DNA of 50,288 bases from a virus, in the IMG/VR virus record IMGVR_UViG_3300025135_000008, positions 1 to 50,288 of that record; one strand, given 5' to 3'. Shown piece after piece: positions 7,617 to 14,347 of this stretch. Each line of letters opens with the position of its first letter. Position 1 is the first letter of the stretch. The notes below the pieces were generated by a model. The model did not search any database. It had not been told where the DNA came from and saw only the letters and a program-made list of their open reading frames with translations. Both the position numbers and the translations under genes were made by a program.

Positions 7617-8453
7617 ATGAATTACCACGAACACCCAGCGCTTTCGGCTAGCAAACTGAAAACGCTTGTGCTTGGCACGCCGCGTGATTATTGGGCGCGG
7701 TATCTGGATCCTGACCGCCAAGCGTTTAAACCCAGTGATGCAATGCGTCAAGGCAGCCTGGTAGACGCCATGTTGACGCAAACAGCAGAGATGCCATTGC
7801 TGTATGTAGTGGCACCTGATTGTGACCGACGCACTAAGGCTGGCAAAGAGATATGGGCCGAGGCCCAAGATCGCGCCGCCGAAACTGGTGGCGAGGTTAT
7901 CAGCCGCGAATGGTACGAGAATGGCCAGCGCATTGCTGACATGCTTTCTCAGGATGAAATCACAAGAGAGTTACTTGACGGCAGCGGTCAGAATCCACAC
8001 TTCTGGAATGACGCTGAGTTTGGTACGTCTTGCAGGTACATGCCTGACTGCGAAAATCCAAGCAATGGATTACTCGTAGACCTAAAGAAATCACGCAGTC
8101 CTGAGCCGCGTGCATTTCAGCGTCAAGCGTATGCGTTGGGCTATGACATCCAAATGGCTCATTACAGCGAAGGGTATCGCGACCGGTATGGCGAGTATCC
8201 AGAGCGTTGCGTGCTGCTGGCTTACCAGTGGGATTGGCCGCATAACTACAGCGTGAACGTGCTTACAGCGGACATGTTGGAGGAAGGGCGGCGCCGAAGG
8301 GAAGAGGGCATGGCGGTGCTGCGTGAATGCTACGAGCGCGACACATGGCCAAGCTGGGGTGTAGTTGACATGGATGCACCGCGTTGGCTGAATGTTGACG
8401 ATCCCGCGAACAAGACTGATGCTGACAACCTTGAATTGGAGGGGTTGGAATGA
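7617..8453 (+). CDS. RecE-type PD-(D/E)XK exonuclease (exodeoxyribonuclease VIII-like)
   Basis: The ATG at 7617 gives MNYHEHPALSASKLKTL, the N-terminus typical of phage RecE-like DUF3799 proteins; an upstream in-frame start at 7512 only adds low-complexity residues. Of 278 residues, the nuclease core contains GLLVDLKKS (D155, K157) and the helix FQRQAYALGYDIQMAHY (residues about 164-180) with Q and Y positions common to RecB/RecE nucleases. The family resects double-stranded ends 5' to 3' for single-strand annealing. It overlaps the next gene by four bases (ATGA) and is followed by an SSB, making a recombination module without a recognisable RecT or Erf. Confidence 0.82.
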   Translation: MNYHEHPALSASKLKTLVLGTPRDYWARYLDPDRQAFKPSDAMRQGSLVDAMLTQTAEMPLLYVVAPDCDRRTKAGKEIWAEAQDRAAETGGEVISREWYENGQRIADMLSQDEITRELLDGSGQNPHFWNDAEFGTSCRYMPDCENPSNGLLVDLKKSRSPEPRAFQRQAYALGYDIQMAHYSEGYRDRYGEYPERCVLLAYQWDWPHNYSVNVLTADMLEEGRRRREEGMAVLRECYERDTWPSWGVVDMDAPRWLNVDDPANKTDADNLELEGLE

Positions 8454-9001
8454 CTATTACGTTTGATGACCTTTACCCTGGCCGGTTTCTTAAGGCTGGC
8501 AACATTGCAAACGGCAAGGCAACTTACACAATCAAGGCTGTTGTGCGTGAGCAAATTGAAGGCGAAAAGGGAATGGAAGATAAGGTCGTAATGAGCTTTG
8601 AGGAAACAGCAATGCAGCTAGTCTTGCCAAAAGTTAATGCTGTTGCAGTCAGGGCAATGTTTGGTAGCAATGTACAGGAATGGATTGGCAAGCGATTGAC
8701 GTTGTATGCAACAACAGAGATCATGCCATTTCCTAAGCGACGCAATGATCCATGCATCAGGGTATTTGGCAGCCCTGATATCAGTGAGGAGGTTGTATGC
8801 GAGTGGACGCCGCCCAAACGGCGTAAGCTTGTGCAAACGCTGCAGCCAACTGGCTATTACCAAGTTGCGTTGCGTGCGATCAAGCAATCAACACCGGACC
8901 AGGCGGCGAAACTGCAAGATCGTGTGCTACAATTGCATAGCTCCGGGGACCTAACGGAGCAAGAACACAAACTACTGCTTGAGCAAATCCATGAGCTTTA
9001 A
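8450..9001 (+). CDS. Conserved phage recombination-associated protein (OB-like)
   Basis: The 183-residue protein begins MTITFDDLYPGRFLKAGNI and includes VVMSFEETAMQLVLPKVNA and EWIGKRLTLYATTEIM. This FxDLYPSRFLKA ... VLxFxExxKxLVLNKTN ... WIGKRxxLY pattern is recalled from a widespread uncharacterised phage family found beside recombination nucleases and SSB. The strand-rich pattern suggests an OB-like fold, and the C-terminal 40 residues are helical and acidic-basic. Binding to single-stranded DNA is plausible but not shown. It overlaps both neighbours, four bases with the RecE-type gene and eleven with the SSB. Confidence 0.6.
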   Translation: MTITFDDLYPGRFLKAGNIANGKATYTIKAVVREQIEGEKGMEDKVVMSFEETAMQLVLPKVNAVAVRAMFGSNVQEWIGKRLTLYATTEIMPFPKRRNDPCIRVFGSPDISEEVVCEWTPPKRRKLVQTLQPTGYYQVALRAIKQSTPDQAAKLQDRVLQLHSSGDLTEQEHKLLLEQIHEL

Positions 9002-9362
9002 GGTTAGCGGCGCGTTGTTTCAGCAGCCAATTGAAAAGGTAAAGCAACGCTTGAAAGAGCGTTTTGATCCAGACAAAAATTACCCGCAATACGACGGTGT
9101 GCTTAATGTACCTGCCGATCAAGCATTTGAGCTGGCTAAGTATTTGATGGAAGGCAAGCCAGTTGGTGATCGCCAAGAGATCCCGGTTCAAATCAGTGGA
9201 TGGAAGCGTCAATCACAAGGCGGGCAGCCCTATCTCAGCCTTCAGTTTGGACCGCATTACAAGTATGAAGCGGTTGCCGCTGATGCAACAGTTGCAAGCG
9301 CTAAATCATTGGCTACTGCAACCAGTGGTACTGTGATCGACGAAGACGACATTCCGTTCTGA
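8991..9362 (+). CDS. Single-stranded DNA-binding protein with acidic tail
   Basis: The 123-residue protein begins MSFKVSGALFQQPIEKVKQR. It contains a strand-rich core (EIPVQISGWKRQSQGGQPYL) and ends in DEDDIPF, the acidic tip with terminal Phe that bacterial SSBs use to recruit partners. The N-terminal half does not look like canonical SSB, so this is a divergent phage type. It would coat single strands made by the helicases and the RecE-type nuclease. The ATG at 8991 is preferred to TTG at 8979. It overlaps the end of the previous gene by 11 bases. Confidence 0.7.
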   Translation: MSFKVSGALFQQPIEKVKQRLKERFDPDKNYPQYDGVLNVPADQAFELAKYLMEGKPVGDRQEIPVQISGWKRQSQGGQPYLSLQFGPHYKYEAVAADATVASAKSLATATSGTVIDEDDIPF

Positions 9363-9366
9363 AGCC

Positions 9367-9528
9367 ATGAGAATCCACGGCAAAAAAGCTTACTATCAAA
9401 TCTTGCTTGATGTTGACAAAGCACAGGCCGTAGAGGATCAGGCCGCTGCAAACAATCAGCGGCCAACAAATCTAATGCGTCAATGGATTTACCAACAACT
9501 TAACAATGACACACCAAATCAAGACTAA
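9367..9528 (+). CDS. Small RHH-like DNA-binding protein (53 aa)
   Basis: The ATG at 9367 follows the SSB stop by four bases. The product starts MRIHGKKAYYQILLDVDKAQ. A strand (YYQILLDV), a helix (KAQAVEDQAAANN) and a second helix (PTNLMRQWIYQQL) match the ribbon-helix-helix layout. RHH proteins bind DNA as dimers and often act as repressors or nicking accessories. The C-terminal helix is the best RHH resemblance. Its end overlaps the next gene by 23 bases. No operator could be assigned. Confidence 0.6.
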   Translation: MRIHGKKAYYQILLDVDKAQAVEDQAAANNQRPTNLMRQWIYQQLNNDTPNQD

Positions 9529-9751
9529 CCGAAGCGTTTACCACGTTAAAAGCTTGAGTACCGAAAACAGTTACTGGAAGTACCGCGAAGGATTTAATGT
9601 TGGCGTTCGCGGATGGGGCGAAGGTGAATCTGCAAAGGTTCTAAAAAGGGTTAACGGCTTGCCGTTTCCGCATTACAAGGTGCTCTGCCCCGATGGCTCT
9701 GTGCGTCAAATTGCGCAACTGGAGCTGATTACATTGCGGCATAAAGCCTGA
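9506..9751 (+). CDS. Hypothetical protein (81 aa)
   Basis: The product begins MTHQIKTNRSVYHVKSLSTE. It is strand-rich and basic, with KVLKRVNGLPFPHYKVLCPD and VRQIAQLELITL near the end. This suggests a small beta-barrel or SH3-like fold, but no family is recognised. It overlaps the RHH-like gene and precedes a zinc-ribbon gene by six bases. Its conserved look and coupling support a real gene. Confidence 0.55.
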   Translation: MTHQIKTNRSVYHVKSLSTENSYWKYREGFNVGVRGWGEGESAKVLKRVNGLPFPHYKVLCPDGSVRQIAQLELITLRHKA

Positions 9752-9757
9752 TCGCCA

Positions 9758-10207
9758 ATGCTTGCTTGTTGCCCCGAGTGCAGCGCAAATGCTGGCGTGG
9801 TAATGAGGACTCGCGTGCTGCGTAACGATACCCGGCGCCGCCGTTACGAATGCCGCTCATGCGGCCATCGGTGGACGGTAGTAGACGGTGAAGTGCCAGC
9901 ACGCCTTCATCCACAGCGCGACCGTAGCAAGCCTGTCAGCCGCAAGGGATTTGACGTTGAGGCTGTGGAAGCAATTCTGACTTCACGCGAAAGCGACGGA
10001 GCGATTGCCGAGGCTTACGGTTGCACGCGCCAGGCAATCAACCAGCTACGGACCGGGAGAACGCATGCGGAGGTGCTGCCAGAGCTGCCGCGACGTGGTG
10101 CAGTTTTGTGCTACAGTTGCAAGCACTGGAGCAAGGACCGGTGTGGGTTTGACCTACCCGAGGCCGGAAGTCCAGAATCTACCGATTGTAATTATTATGA
10201 CCGATGA
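9758..10207 (+). CDS. Zinc-ribbon and helix-turn-helix protein
   Basis: The 149-residue protein opens with a zinc ribbon (CPEC near residue 5 and CRSCGHRW near 32-39), similar to the NrdR or transposase-type ribbon. A helix-turn-helix-like stretch follows (DGAIAEAYGCTRQAINQLRTG, about 80-100). A C-terminal second cysteine module (CYSCKHWSKDRCGF ... DCNYYDR) ends it. The layout suggests a DNA-binding regulator or a homing-type accessory. The terminal CxxCxxW...C...C module recurs in two other small proteins of this window. Its end overlaps the next gene by 11 bases. Confidence 0.65.
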   Translation: MLACCPECSANAGVVMRTRVLRNDTRRRRYECRSCGHRWTVVDGEVPARLHPQRDRSKPVSRKGFDVEAVEAILTSRESDGAIAEAYGCTRQAINQLRTGRTHAEVLPELPRRGAVLCYSCKHWSKDRCGFDLPEAGSPESTDCNYYDR

Positions 10208-10385
10208 CGAAATCTTTTGGACGCTAGACGTAGCGTCACGCTTTGGCGGTTCGTTTTTCGCTGAACTTGCAAAGGCGGCACGGTTTGCTGACCCTAGGAA
10301 CAAGAAACGGGTGCTAGAGGCATTCCCAGAGATTGCCGCAAACTACGGACCCGGCACTAACTTTTACCGCATGTATTCCTTTTAA
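10197..10385 (+). CDS. Small hypothetical protein (62 aa)
   Basis: The ATG at 10197 gives MTDDEIFWTLDVASRFGGSF and ends PGTNFYRMYSF. It overlaps the end of the zinc-ribbon gene, as usual in this operon. An upstream extension to 10005 in the same frame is a shadow of that gene. The sequence is helical with no cysteines or catalytic motif, and no family is recognised. Confidence 0.55.
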   Translation: MTDDEIFWTLDVASRFGGSFFAELAKAARFADPRNKKRVLEAFPEIAANYGPGTNFYRMYSF

Positions 10386-10389
10386 CGCT

Positions 10390-10527
10390 ATGCAACCCAA
10401 ACGCTTTTATTTTCAAGTTAACAATTGCTTTGATTTTGTCTGGGCAGTGAGCCGTGTCGAGGCACAGCACAAGCTAATGTACTCCAAGTACGCACCCCTT
10501 TACCGGTACATCCAATGGCTAGCTTGA
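10390..10527 (+). CDS. Small hypothetical protein (45 aa)
   Basis: This short frame begins MQPKRFYFQVNNCFDFVWAV five bases after the previous stop and ends RYIQWLA, overlapping the disrupted gene that follows by 13 bases. The tight spacing on both sides and the protein-like composition support a real gene. No function can be assigned. Confidence 0.5.
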   Translation: MQPKRFYFQVNNCFDFVWAVSRVEAQHKLMYSKYAPLYRYIQWLA

Positions 10528-10640
10528 ATTACAACGTTCCCAAAGAAGACCAAAGCTGCGGCAACTGCTATTACGCGGAAATGGATGCGCTCGCCATGGG
10601 GGACGGTCCTTTGACCTGCCACCATTCTTTCGCCAGGGAG

Positions 10641-10660
10641 CCTCGCCCTTCAGGGCGGGG
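10641..10660. repeat. IS605 left-end hairpin
   Basis: CCTCGCCC-TTCA-GGGCGGGG forms an eight-pair stem with one T-G wobble and a four-base loop, 25 bases inside the proposed left boundary. Single-strand end hairpins of this kind are recognised by TnpA. The tnpA stop codon lies within it. Confidence 0.8.
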
Positions 10661-11069
10661 AGGAATGGCCTTCAGGACGATCCTGCTCAGCGATGTAGCG
10701 CCTGAGCGTTTCGATGGTGGCGCCGCCAGCACTTGAAGCGAAGTAGCTCGGACTCCAAAGGTGCTCGCCGTGCGGACGCAAAGGGAACTCCTTTCGCAGC
10801 ATCCGACTGGACACTCCCTTGAGCGCGTTGACCAGGGCCGACACCGCGATGGCGGGCGGGTACTCGACCAGGAGGTGAACGTGGTCCGCCTCGCCGTTGA
10901 ACTCCAGCAGCTGGAAGCCCATCTTCTCGGCAACACCTAAGCAGACCGCCTCCATCCGCTCAAGGTGCTCAGCCGTCAGTACCGCTCGCCTGTACTTAAC
11001 GACGAAGACCAAGTGGACAACCAGTCTGGAAACACTGTGCCTGCCTCGTCTGAGCGGTTGCTGTGCCAT
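10650..11069 (-). CDS. tnpA: IS200/IS605 Y1 transposase TnpA
   Basis: The 139-residue protein has the HUH motif HVH at about residues 63-65 (ADHVHLLVEY) and the nucleophile tyrosine at about Y125 (TLRRYIAEQ). Length and motif order are typical of IS200/IS605 Y1 transposases, which excise and insert single-stranded DNA at replication forks. All catalytic residues are present, so the element is probably still mobile. It starts at ATG 11069, 29 bases from the divergent tnpB start, leaving only a very short shared promoter region. Confidence 0.93.
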   Translation of the reverse strand: MAQQPLRRGRHSVSRLVVHLVFVVKYRRAVLTAEHLERMEAVCLGVAEKMGFQLLEFNGEADHVHLLVEYPPAIAVSALVNALKGVSSRMLRKEFPLRPHGEHLWSPSYFASSAGGATIETLRRYIAEQDRPEGHSSPP

Positions 11070-11098
11070 TACAGACCAATAGTGGTATGGTGATTGGT

Positions 11099-12301
11099 AT
11101 GCAACTACGGTACCGCTACCGCTGCTACCCCAGCCCCGCCCAACAGCAGGCCCTGTCCCGCTCGTTCGGCTGTGCTCGGGTTGTCTGGAATGACGCCCTA
11201 GCCCTGAGCAACAAGCTCTATGGCGAAGGGCAGAAGTATCTAGGCGGTTCGGCGTTGATGGCCCTGGTCATCACCAACGCCAAGCGGACACCGGAACGGC
11301 AGTGGCTGGCCGACGCATCCCATTCGATGCTGCAGCAGTCAGTGCGCGACCTGGACCGCGCCTTCCGCAACTGGTGGGGTTCACTTACCGGCAAGCACAA
11401 AGGCAAAGCCAGGGCACCGCGTTTCAAGAAGCGGAGCAACGACCAGAGCATCCGCATCTGTGGCAAGGAGTTCCGCGTCACAGATAAAGGCGTCCGCTTC
11501 CCCAAGGTGGGCGATCTGCGTCTGGTGTGGTCCCGCCCGCTGCCAGCGGTGCCTTCCTCCTGCACCCTGATCAAGGATGCGGCAGGGCGGTACTTCGCCA
11601 GCTTCGTTGTGGAGGTGGACCGACCCCAGTTGGAGGCCAACGGCAACACCGTGGGCATCGACCTGGGCCTGACAACCTTCGCCACGCTCAGCACTGGCGA
11701 GAAGGTAGATGCGCCCAAGCCCCTGCGTGCTGCCCTCAAGCGGTTACGCAAGCTGCAGCGCAACCTCTCCCGCAAGACCAAAGGGAGCAACCGCCGCAAC
11801 CGTGCGCGGATTCAAGTGGCGCGGCTTCACGCCCGCATCGCTGACACCCGCAAGGACTTCCTCGGCAAGCTCAGCACTCGCATCATCCGTGAGAACCAAA
11901 CGGTGGTGCTTGAGGATCTGAAGGTCTCGGGGATGATCCGCAACCGGAAGCTGGCCCGCTCTATCGCGGATGCAGGCTGGCGGCAGTTCCGCCTGCTGCT
12001 TGAATCCAAGGCCCTGATGTATGGCCGCACGGTCAACATCATCAGCACCTGGGAGCCAACCTCTCAGCGGTGCTCAGCCTGCGGAGAGCTGGGCGGCAAG
12101 AAGCCGCTGAACATCAGGGCGTGGACCTGTCTGCACTGCGGTGCTGAACACGATAGGGACATCAACGCCGCCAACAACATCGCCGCCGCTGGACAGGTGG
12201 AGGCGCAAAACGGACGTGGAGCCAGGCATAAGACGGGTTCGCCCGCTGCAGGCTGTGAAGCGTCAACCCAACAGGGGAGCAAGCAGCTATGCCTGCTCTG
12301 A
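11099..12301 (+). CDS. tnpB: TnpB RNA-guided nuclease of IS605 element
   Basis: The 400-residue protein begins MQLRYRYRCYPSPAQQQALS, the usual TnpB N-terminus. The RuvC triad is complete: D188 in GIDLGLTTFATL, E272 in VVLEDLKVSGM and D354 in HDRDINAANN. A zinc finger with four cysteines (CSACGELGG ... CLHCG) precedes the last aspartate. TnpB proteins cut DNA guided by an omega RNA made from the right end of the element, which helps retain it. The ATG at 11099 is chosen over in-frame ATGs at 11063 and 11087. The gene ends 10 bases before the right-end hairpin, as expected for a 3' omega RNA overlap. Confidence 0.93.
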   Translation: MQLRYRYRCYPSPAQQQALSRSFGCARVVWNDALALSNKLYGEGQKYLGGSALMALVITNAKRTPERQWLADASHSMLQQSVRDLDRAFRNWWGSLTGKHKGKARAPRFKKRSNDQSIRICGKEFRVTDKGVRFPKVGDLRLVWSRPLPAVPSSCTLIKDAAGRYFASFVVEVDRPQLEANGNTVGIDLGLTTFATLSTGEKVDAPKPLRAALKRLRKLQRNLSRKTKGSNRRNRARIQVARLHARIADTRKDFLGKLSTRIIRENQTVVLEDLKVSGMIRNRKLARSIADAGWRQFRLLLESKALMYGRTVNIISTWEPTSQRCSACGELGGKKPLNIRAWTCLHCGAEHDRDINAANNIAAAGQVEAQNGRGARHKTGSPAAGCEASTQQGSKQLCLL

Positions 12302-12356
12302 CTGGGAATCTCCGGCCTTCAGGCCGGGGAGGATGTCAATCTTGCTCTCCATCGTT
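12180..12356 (+). ncRNA. Candidate omega RNA scaffold and guide
   Basis: In characterised IS200/IS605 elements the tnpB 3' end and right end are transcribed as an omega RNA whose last about 16-20 bases come from flanking DNA. By analogy the scaffold would end at 12339 after the right-end hairpin, and the guide would be 12340-12356 (TCTTGCTCTCCATCGTT). The 5' limit given is arbitrary. Evidence is positional only. Confidence 0.4.
12311..12328. repeat. IS605 right-end hairpin
   Basis: TCCGGCC-TTCA-GGCCGGG forms a seven-pair stem (one T-G wobble) with the same TTCA loop and following GGAGGA as the left-end hairpin. It lies 11 bases before the proposed end of the element at 12339. Confidence 0.8.
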
Positions 12357-12456
12357 GGTTGATGGCGATTCAGCGCGATGGCCGGTTGTGCTTCCGCATT
12401 ATTGGTGTGGAGAATGGGGGCCAATGATGTAGGATTTACTCGTCGCATTTGATTTT

Positions 12457-12768
12457 ATGTCTGTTTTTGAAAAAGTCACCATTGACGAAGTACGCACGCG
12501 GACCATGCGTCGCACTAAAACGTCTCCGCTGCGTGAGCAAATTCTTGCCATGAAGCTGGGTGATGCCATCTTCGTGCCTTTTTACAACCCTGAAACCGGC
12601 GAAGGCTTCAAGCAGCCAACCATCAACCAAGTGGCTGGCAATCTTGGCCGCGACAGCGCTGAATTGCGGTATTGCGTCCGCAAGGACATGACACGTAACG
12701 GAGCGTTTGTTGTGTGCATGACCCGCGAAGGGGAAGGCAAAAAGCGCGGCCCCAAGCCCCGCAAATAG
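12457..12768 (+). CDS. Hypothetical basic protein (103 aa)
   Basis: The product begins MSVFEKVTIDEVRTRTMRRT, includes MKLGDAIFVPFYNPETGEGF, and ends in a basic tail GKKRGPKPRK that contains an AT-hook-like RGPKPRK. The middle shows a helix, PTINQVAGNLGRDSAELRY, that could be helix-turn-helix-like. A DNA-binding role is plausible but no family is recognised with confidence. It is the first intact early gene after the insertion element and precedes the next gene by six bases. Confidence 0.6.
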   Translation: MSVFEKVTIDEVRTRTMRRTKTSPLREQILAMKLGDAIFVPFYNPETGEGFKQPTINQVAGNLGRDSAELRYCVRKDMTRNGAFVVCMTREGEGKKRGPKPRK

Positions 12769-12774
12769 TAAATT

Positions 12775-13179
12775 ATGCAAATTACATTTCAGTCGCACAC
12801 GCTTGAACGGCAAATCGGTCTGTCAGATTTGCCAAAGCTGACCCGTGACCAGTTGCGTTATTTGCACGCGGAACTGGTCATGGCTGTTCAGTCAATGGAT
12901 GAAAAGATGACAGAGCAGCAAGCACAAGAGGTGCCAGCCGATAAGGACTGGTTGCATCGTGTGCGCAAAAAACGACGCATATGCGTTGCGTTTGCTAGCC
13001 AGGTAAAGCAGGCAATGTCTGACAGCGCGGTAGAAAAAATCTACCGTTTGCGGTTAGATGAAATGCTGTCGCAAGAACTTGGCGAGGTGCTGTGGAGTGA
13101 ATTCAAGCGTGAGGCCCTTGATTTTGCGTTGGAGCGAGTTGAAGCTTCAGATCATCCACAAGCAGTTCTAGGCGCATGA
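12775..13179 (+). CDS. Hypothetical helical protein (134 aa)
   Basis: The product begins MQITFQSHTLERQIGLSDLP and is mostly helical and charged, with a basic patch WLHRVRKKRRICVAFASQVK in the middle. No catalytic or metal motif is visible and no family is recognised. The plus-strand reading is supported by spacing to the previous gene. Its last 77 bases lie opposite a minus-strand coiled-coil frame. Confidence 0.6.
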   Translation: MQITFQSHTLERQIGLSDLPKLTRDQLRYLHAELVMAVQSMDEKMTEQQAQEVPADKDWLHRVRKKRRICVAFASQVKQAMSDSAVEKIYRLRLDEMLSQELGEVLWSEFKREALDFALERVEASDHPQAVLGA

Positions 13180-13330
13180 TTTCATGCGTTGCATTGCTGA
13201 GGAGCTGGCAATAGGTTTCGCAAGTGCGATAGAGCATACCTTCGCGTTCTGTCATGCTGCGAGCTGTGGTTTCAGCCTCCAGCTCGCGAGTCAGGTTTTG
13301 TTTTACTTTTATCCATTCCATCAGAATCAT
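13103..13330 (-). CDS. Possible antisense coiled-coil small protein
   Basis: This minus-strand frame of 75 residues fills the 148-base gap between the previous gene and thyX and overlaps both ends. The product, MILMEWIKVKQNLTRELEAE and onward, is a plausible coiled coil with MRLELLVDDLKLQL near the C-terminus, and its codons look protein-like. It is alone on this strand between plus-strand genes and has no clear Shine-Dalgarno. The opposite plus-strand reading is weaker. Treat as tentative. Confidence 0.4.
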   Translation of the reverse strand: MILMEWIKVKQNLTRELEAETTARSMTEREGMLYRTCETYCQLLSNATHEIMRLELLVDDLKLQLAPTQNQGPHA

Positions 13331-13961
13331 GATTACAAAGCTTATTCATGTTACTCCAGACGCTGAGCGTTTGATTGTCAAGATGGCCAGGGTGTCAGCC
13401 CCTGACAATCAAGACAACTGGGAGACCGGCCCCAAGCTGTTGCGTTACCTGATCAAGCACAAGCACTGGAGCCCGCTAGAGATGGCAAGCATGTGCGTTG
13501 AGATTGAAACAGAGCGTGACATTGCGGCGCAAATTTTGCGTCACCGGTCATTTAGCTTCCAAGAGTATTCAACGCGCTATGCCAAAACGTTTCCGGCGGA
13601 GATGCCAGCAGTGAGACGACAGGATGCGGCAAATAGGCAAAACAGTATTGATGATTTTCCCGCATCAGCGAAGGCCGCTTGGGATGTTGCAATTGGCAAG
13701 CAGCTAACCGAAGCGTATGCCTTGTATCAGAAAATGCTAGATAGCGGTGTCGCGAAAGAATGCGCTCGTCGTGTGCTGCCATTGTGCACACCAACAACGC
13801 TTTTTATGCACGGAACGCTTAGGAGCTGGGTGCATTACATCGAGTTGCGGTCCAGTGAGGGAACGCAGCTTGAGCACAGACAGATTGCGCTAGAATGCAA
13901 AAATCTATTTTCTAAACAATTTCCAATTATTGCCGCTGCTGCGGGTTTTACTTATGATTGA
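13329..13961 (+). CDS. thyX: Flavin-dependent thymidylate synthase ThyX
   Basis: The 210-residue protein carries the ThyX signature RHR-x7-S as RHRSFSFQEYS at residues 71-81, with the upstream KHKHWSPLE segment and a C-terminal LRSSEGTQLEHRQIA that matches the conserved substrate-binding helix. ThyX makes dTMP from dUMP using FAD, NADPH and methylenetetrahydrofolate. The start at 13329 (MITKLIHVTPDAERLIV) fits the family; the upstream extension does not. With dNMP kinase and dCTP deaminase nearby it completes a phage thymidine supply route. Its stop overlaps the next small gene by eight bases. Confidence 0.93.
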   Translation: MITKLIHVTPDAERLIVKMARVSAPDNQDNWETGPKLLRYLIKHKHWSPLEMASMCVEIETERDIAAQILRHRSFSFQEYSTRYAKTFPAEMPAVRRQDAANRQNSIDDFPASAKAAWDVAIGKQLTEAYALYQKMLDSGVAKECARRVLPLCTPTTLFMHGTLRSWVHYIELRSSEGTQLEHRQIALECKNLFSKQFPIIAAAAGFTYD

Positions 13962-14163
13962 TTTACTGTGGCTTGAAATTTTGGCAGCTCGATGGTTGAT
14001 TCGTTCGCCACGCATTGGCATGATTGCAATTCGTCAACGTGACCAGCCGGTGACCTGGGTGTTGCTTGACCCAGAGGATCAGCTAAACCGTCAGAAAGAA
14101 GAGCCAGAGCCTCCAAGCATGTTGCTTGAGCGGTTGTTCCACGAACCAGATGCCTTGCGTTGA
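13954..14163 (+). CDS. Small hypothetical protein (69 aa)
   Basis: The ATG at 13954 overlaps the thyX stop. The product begins MIDLLWLEILAARWLIRSPR, a partly hydrophobic helix that may associate with the membrane. A charged tail, NRQKEEPEPPSMLLERLF, follows. No family is recognised. Confidence 0.5.
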   Translation: MIDLLWLEILAARWLIRSPRIGMIAIRQRDQPVTWVLLDPEDQLNRQKEEPEPPSMLLERLFHEPDALR

Positions 14164-14345
14164 AGTCTTATTCCAATGGCGCAGGCGTATGCGCTGGTCA
14201 ATATGGAGTAAATGAAATCATTTACGAAGTTCAAACTTATTACCAACCATGGTTTTTTAATGGCTCTGTAGTTCTATGGGGTAATTCTTGGCCTAGCCGA
14301 GAAGCCGCTGAAAAGCAGGCTATCGAAATTATGTCTCACAACTAA
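14160..14345 (+). CDS. Small hypothetical protein (61 aa)
   Basis: The frame begins at TTG 14160, overlapping the previous TGA (TTGA), and reads MKSYSNGAGVCAGQYGVNEI. Its core (IIYEVQTYYQPWFFNGSVVL) is strand-like and aromatic, and a helix follows (SREAAEKQAIEIM). The start codon choice is uncertain. It ends two bases before the dNMP kinase start. Confidence 0.5.
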   Translation: MKSYSNGAGVCAGQYGVNEIIYEVQTYYQPWFFNGSVVLWGNSWPSREAAEKQAIEIMSHN

Positions 14346-14347
14346 TT

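Larger units (their letters stand above)
10616..12339 (+). mobile_element. IS200/IS605-family element with divergent tnpA and tnpB
   Basis: The 1,724-bp element carries an intact Y1 transposase gene on the minus strand and an intact tnpB on the plus strand, the divergent arrangement of the IS605 group. Both ends hold a GC-rich hairpin with the same TTCA loop and the shared tail GGGGAGGA (left 10641-10660, right 12311-12328). There are no terminal inverted repeats or target duplication, as expected for this family. The proposed left flank is TTTGAC (10610-10615) and the right end is TCAA (12336-12339), as in IS608. These boundaries are supported by exact repair of the host reading frame. Confidence 0.88.
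10515..12427 (+). pseudogene. Small CxxC gene split by the IS605 insertion
   Basis: The frame from ATG 10515 (MASLNYNVPKEDQSCGNCYY) runs to TTG-AC at 10611-10615, then enters the insertion element. Removing bases 10616-12339 joins AC to T12340 and keeps the same frame, which reads on to TGA at 12425-12427. The restored product is 62 residues, ending RLCFRIIGVENGGQ, with 33 residues before the junction and 29 after. The exact frame restoration is direct evidence that this was one gene. It carries CGNC near the N-terminus, a partial match to the cysteine module of neighbouring small proteins. Its loss is evidently tolerated, or the insertion is recent. Confidence 0.75.

Noticed and set aside
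10571-10936. Minus-strand frame overlapping tnpA
   Set aside because: Arg/Ser-rich shadow of the transposase gene.
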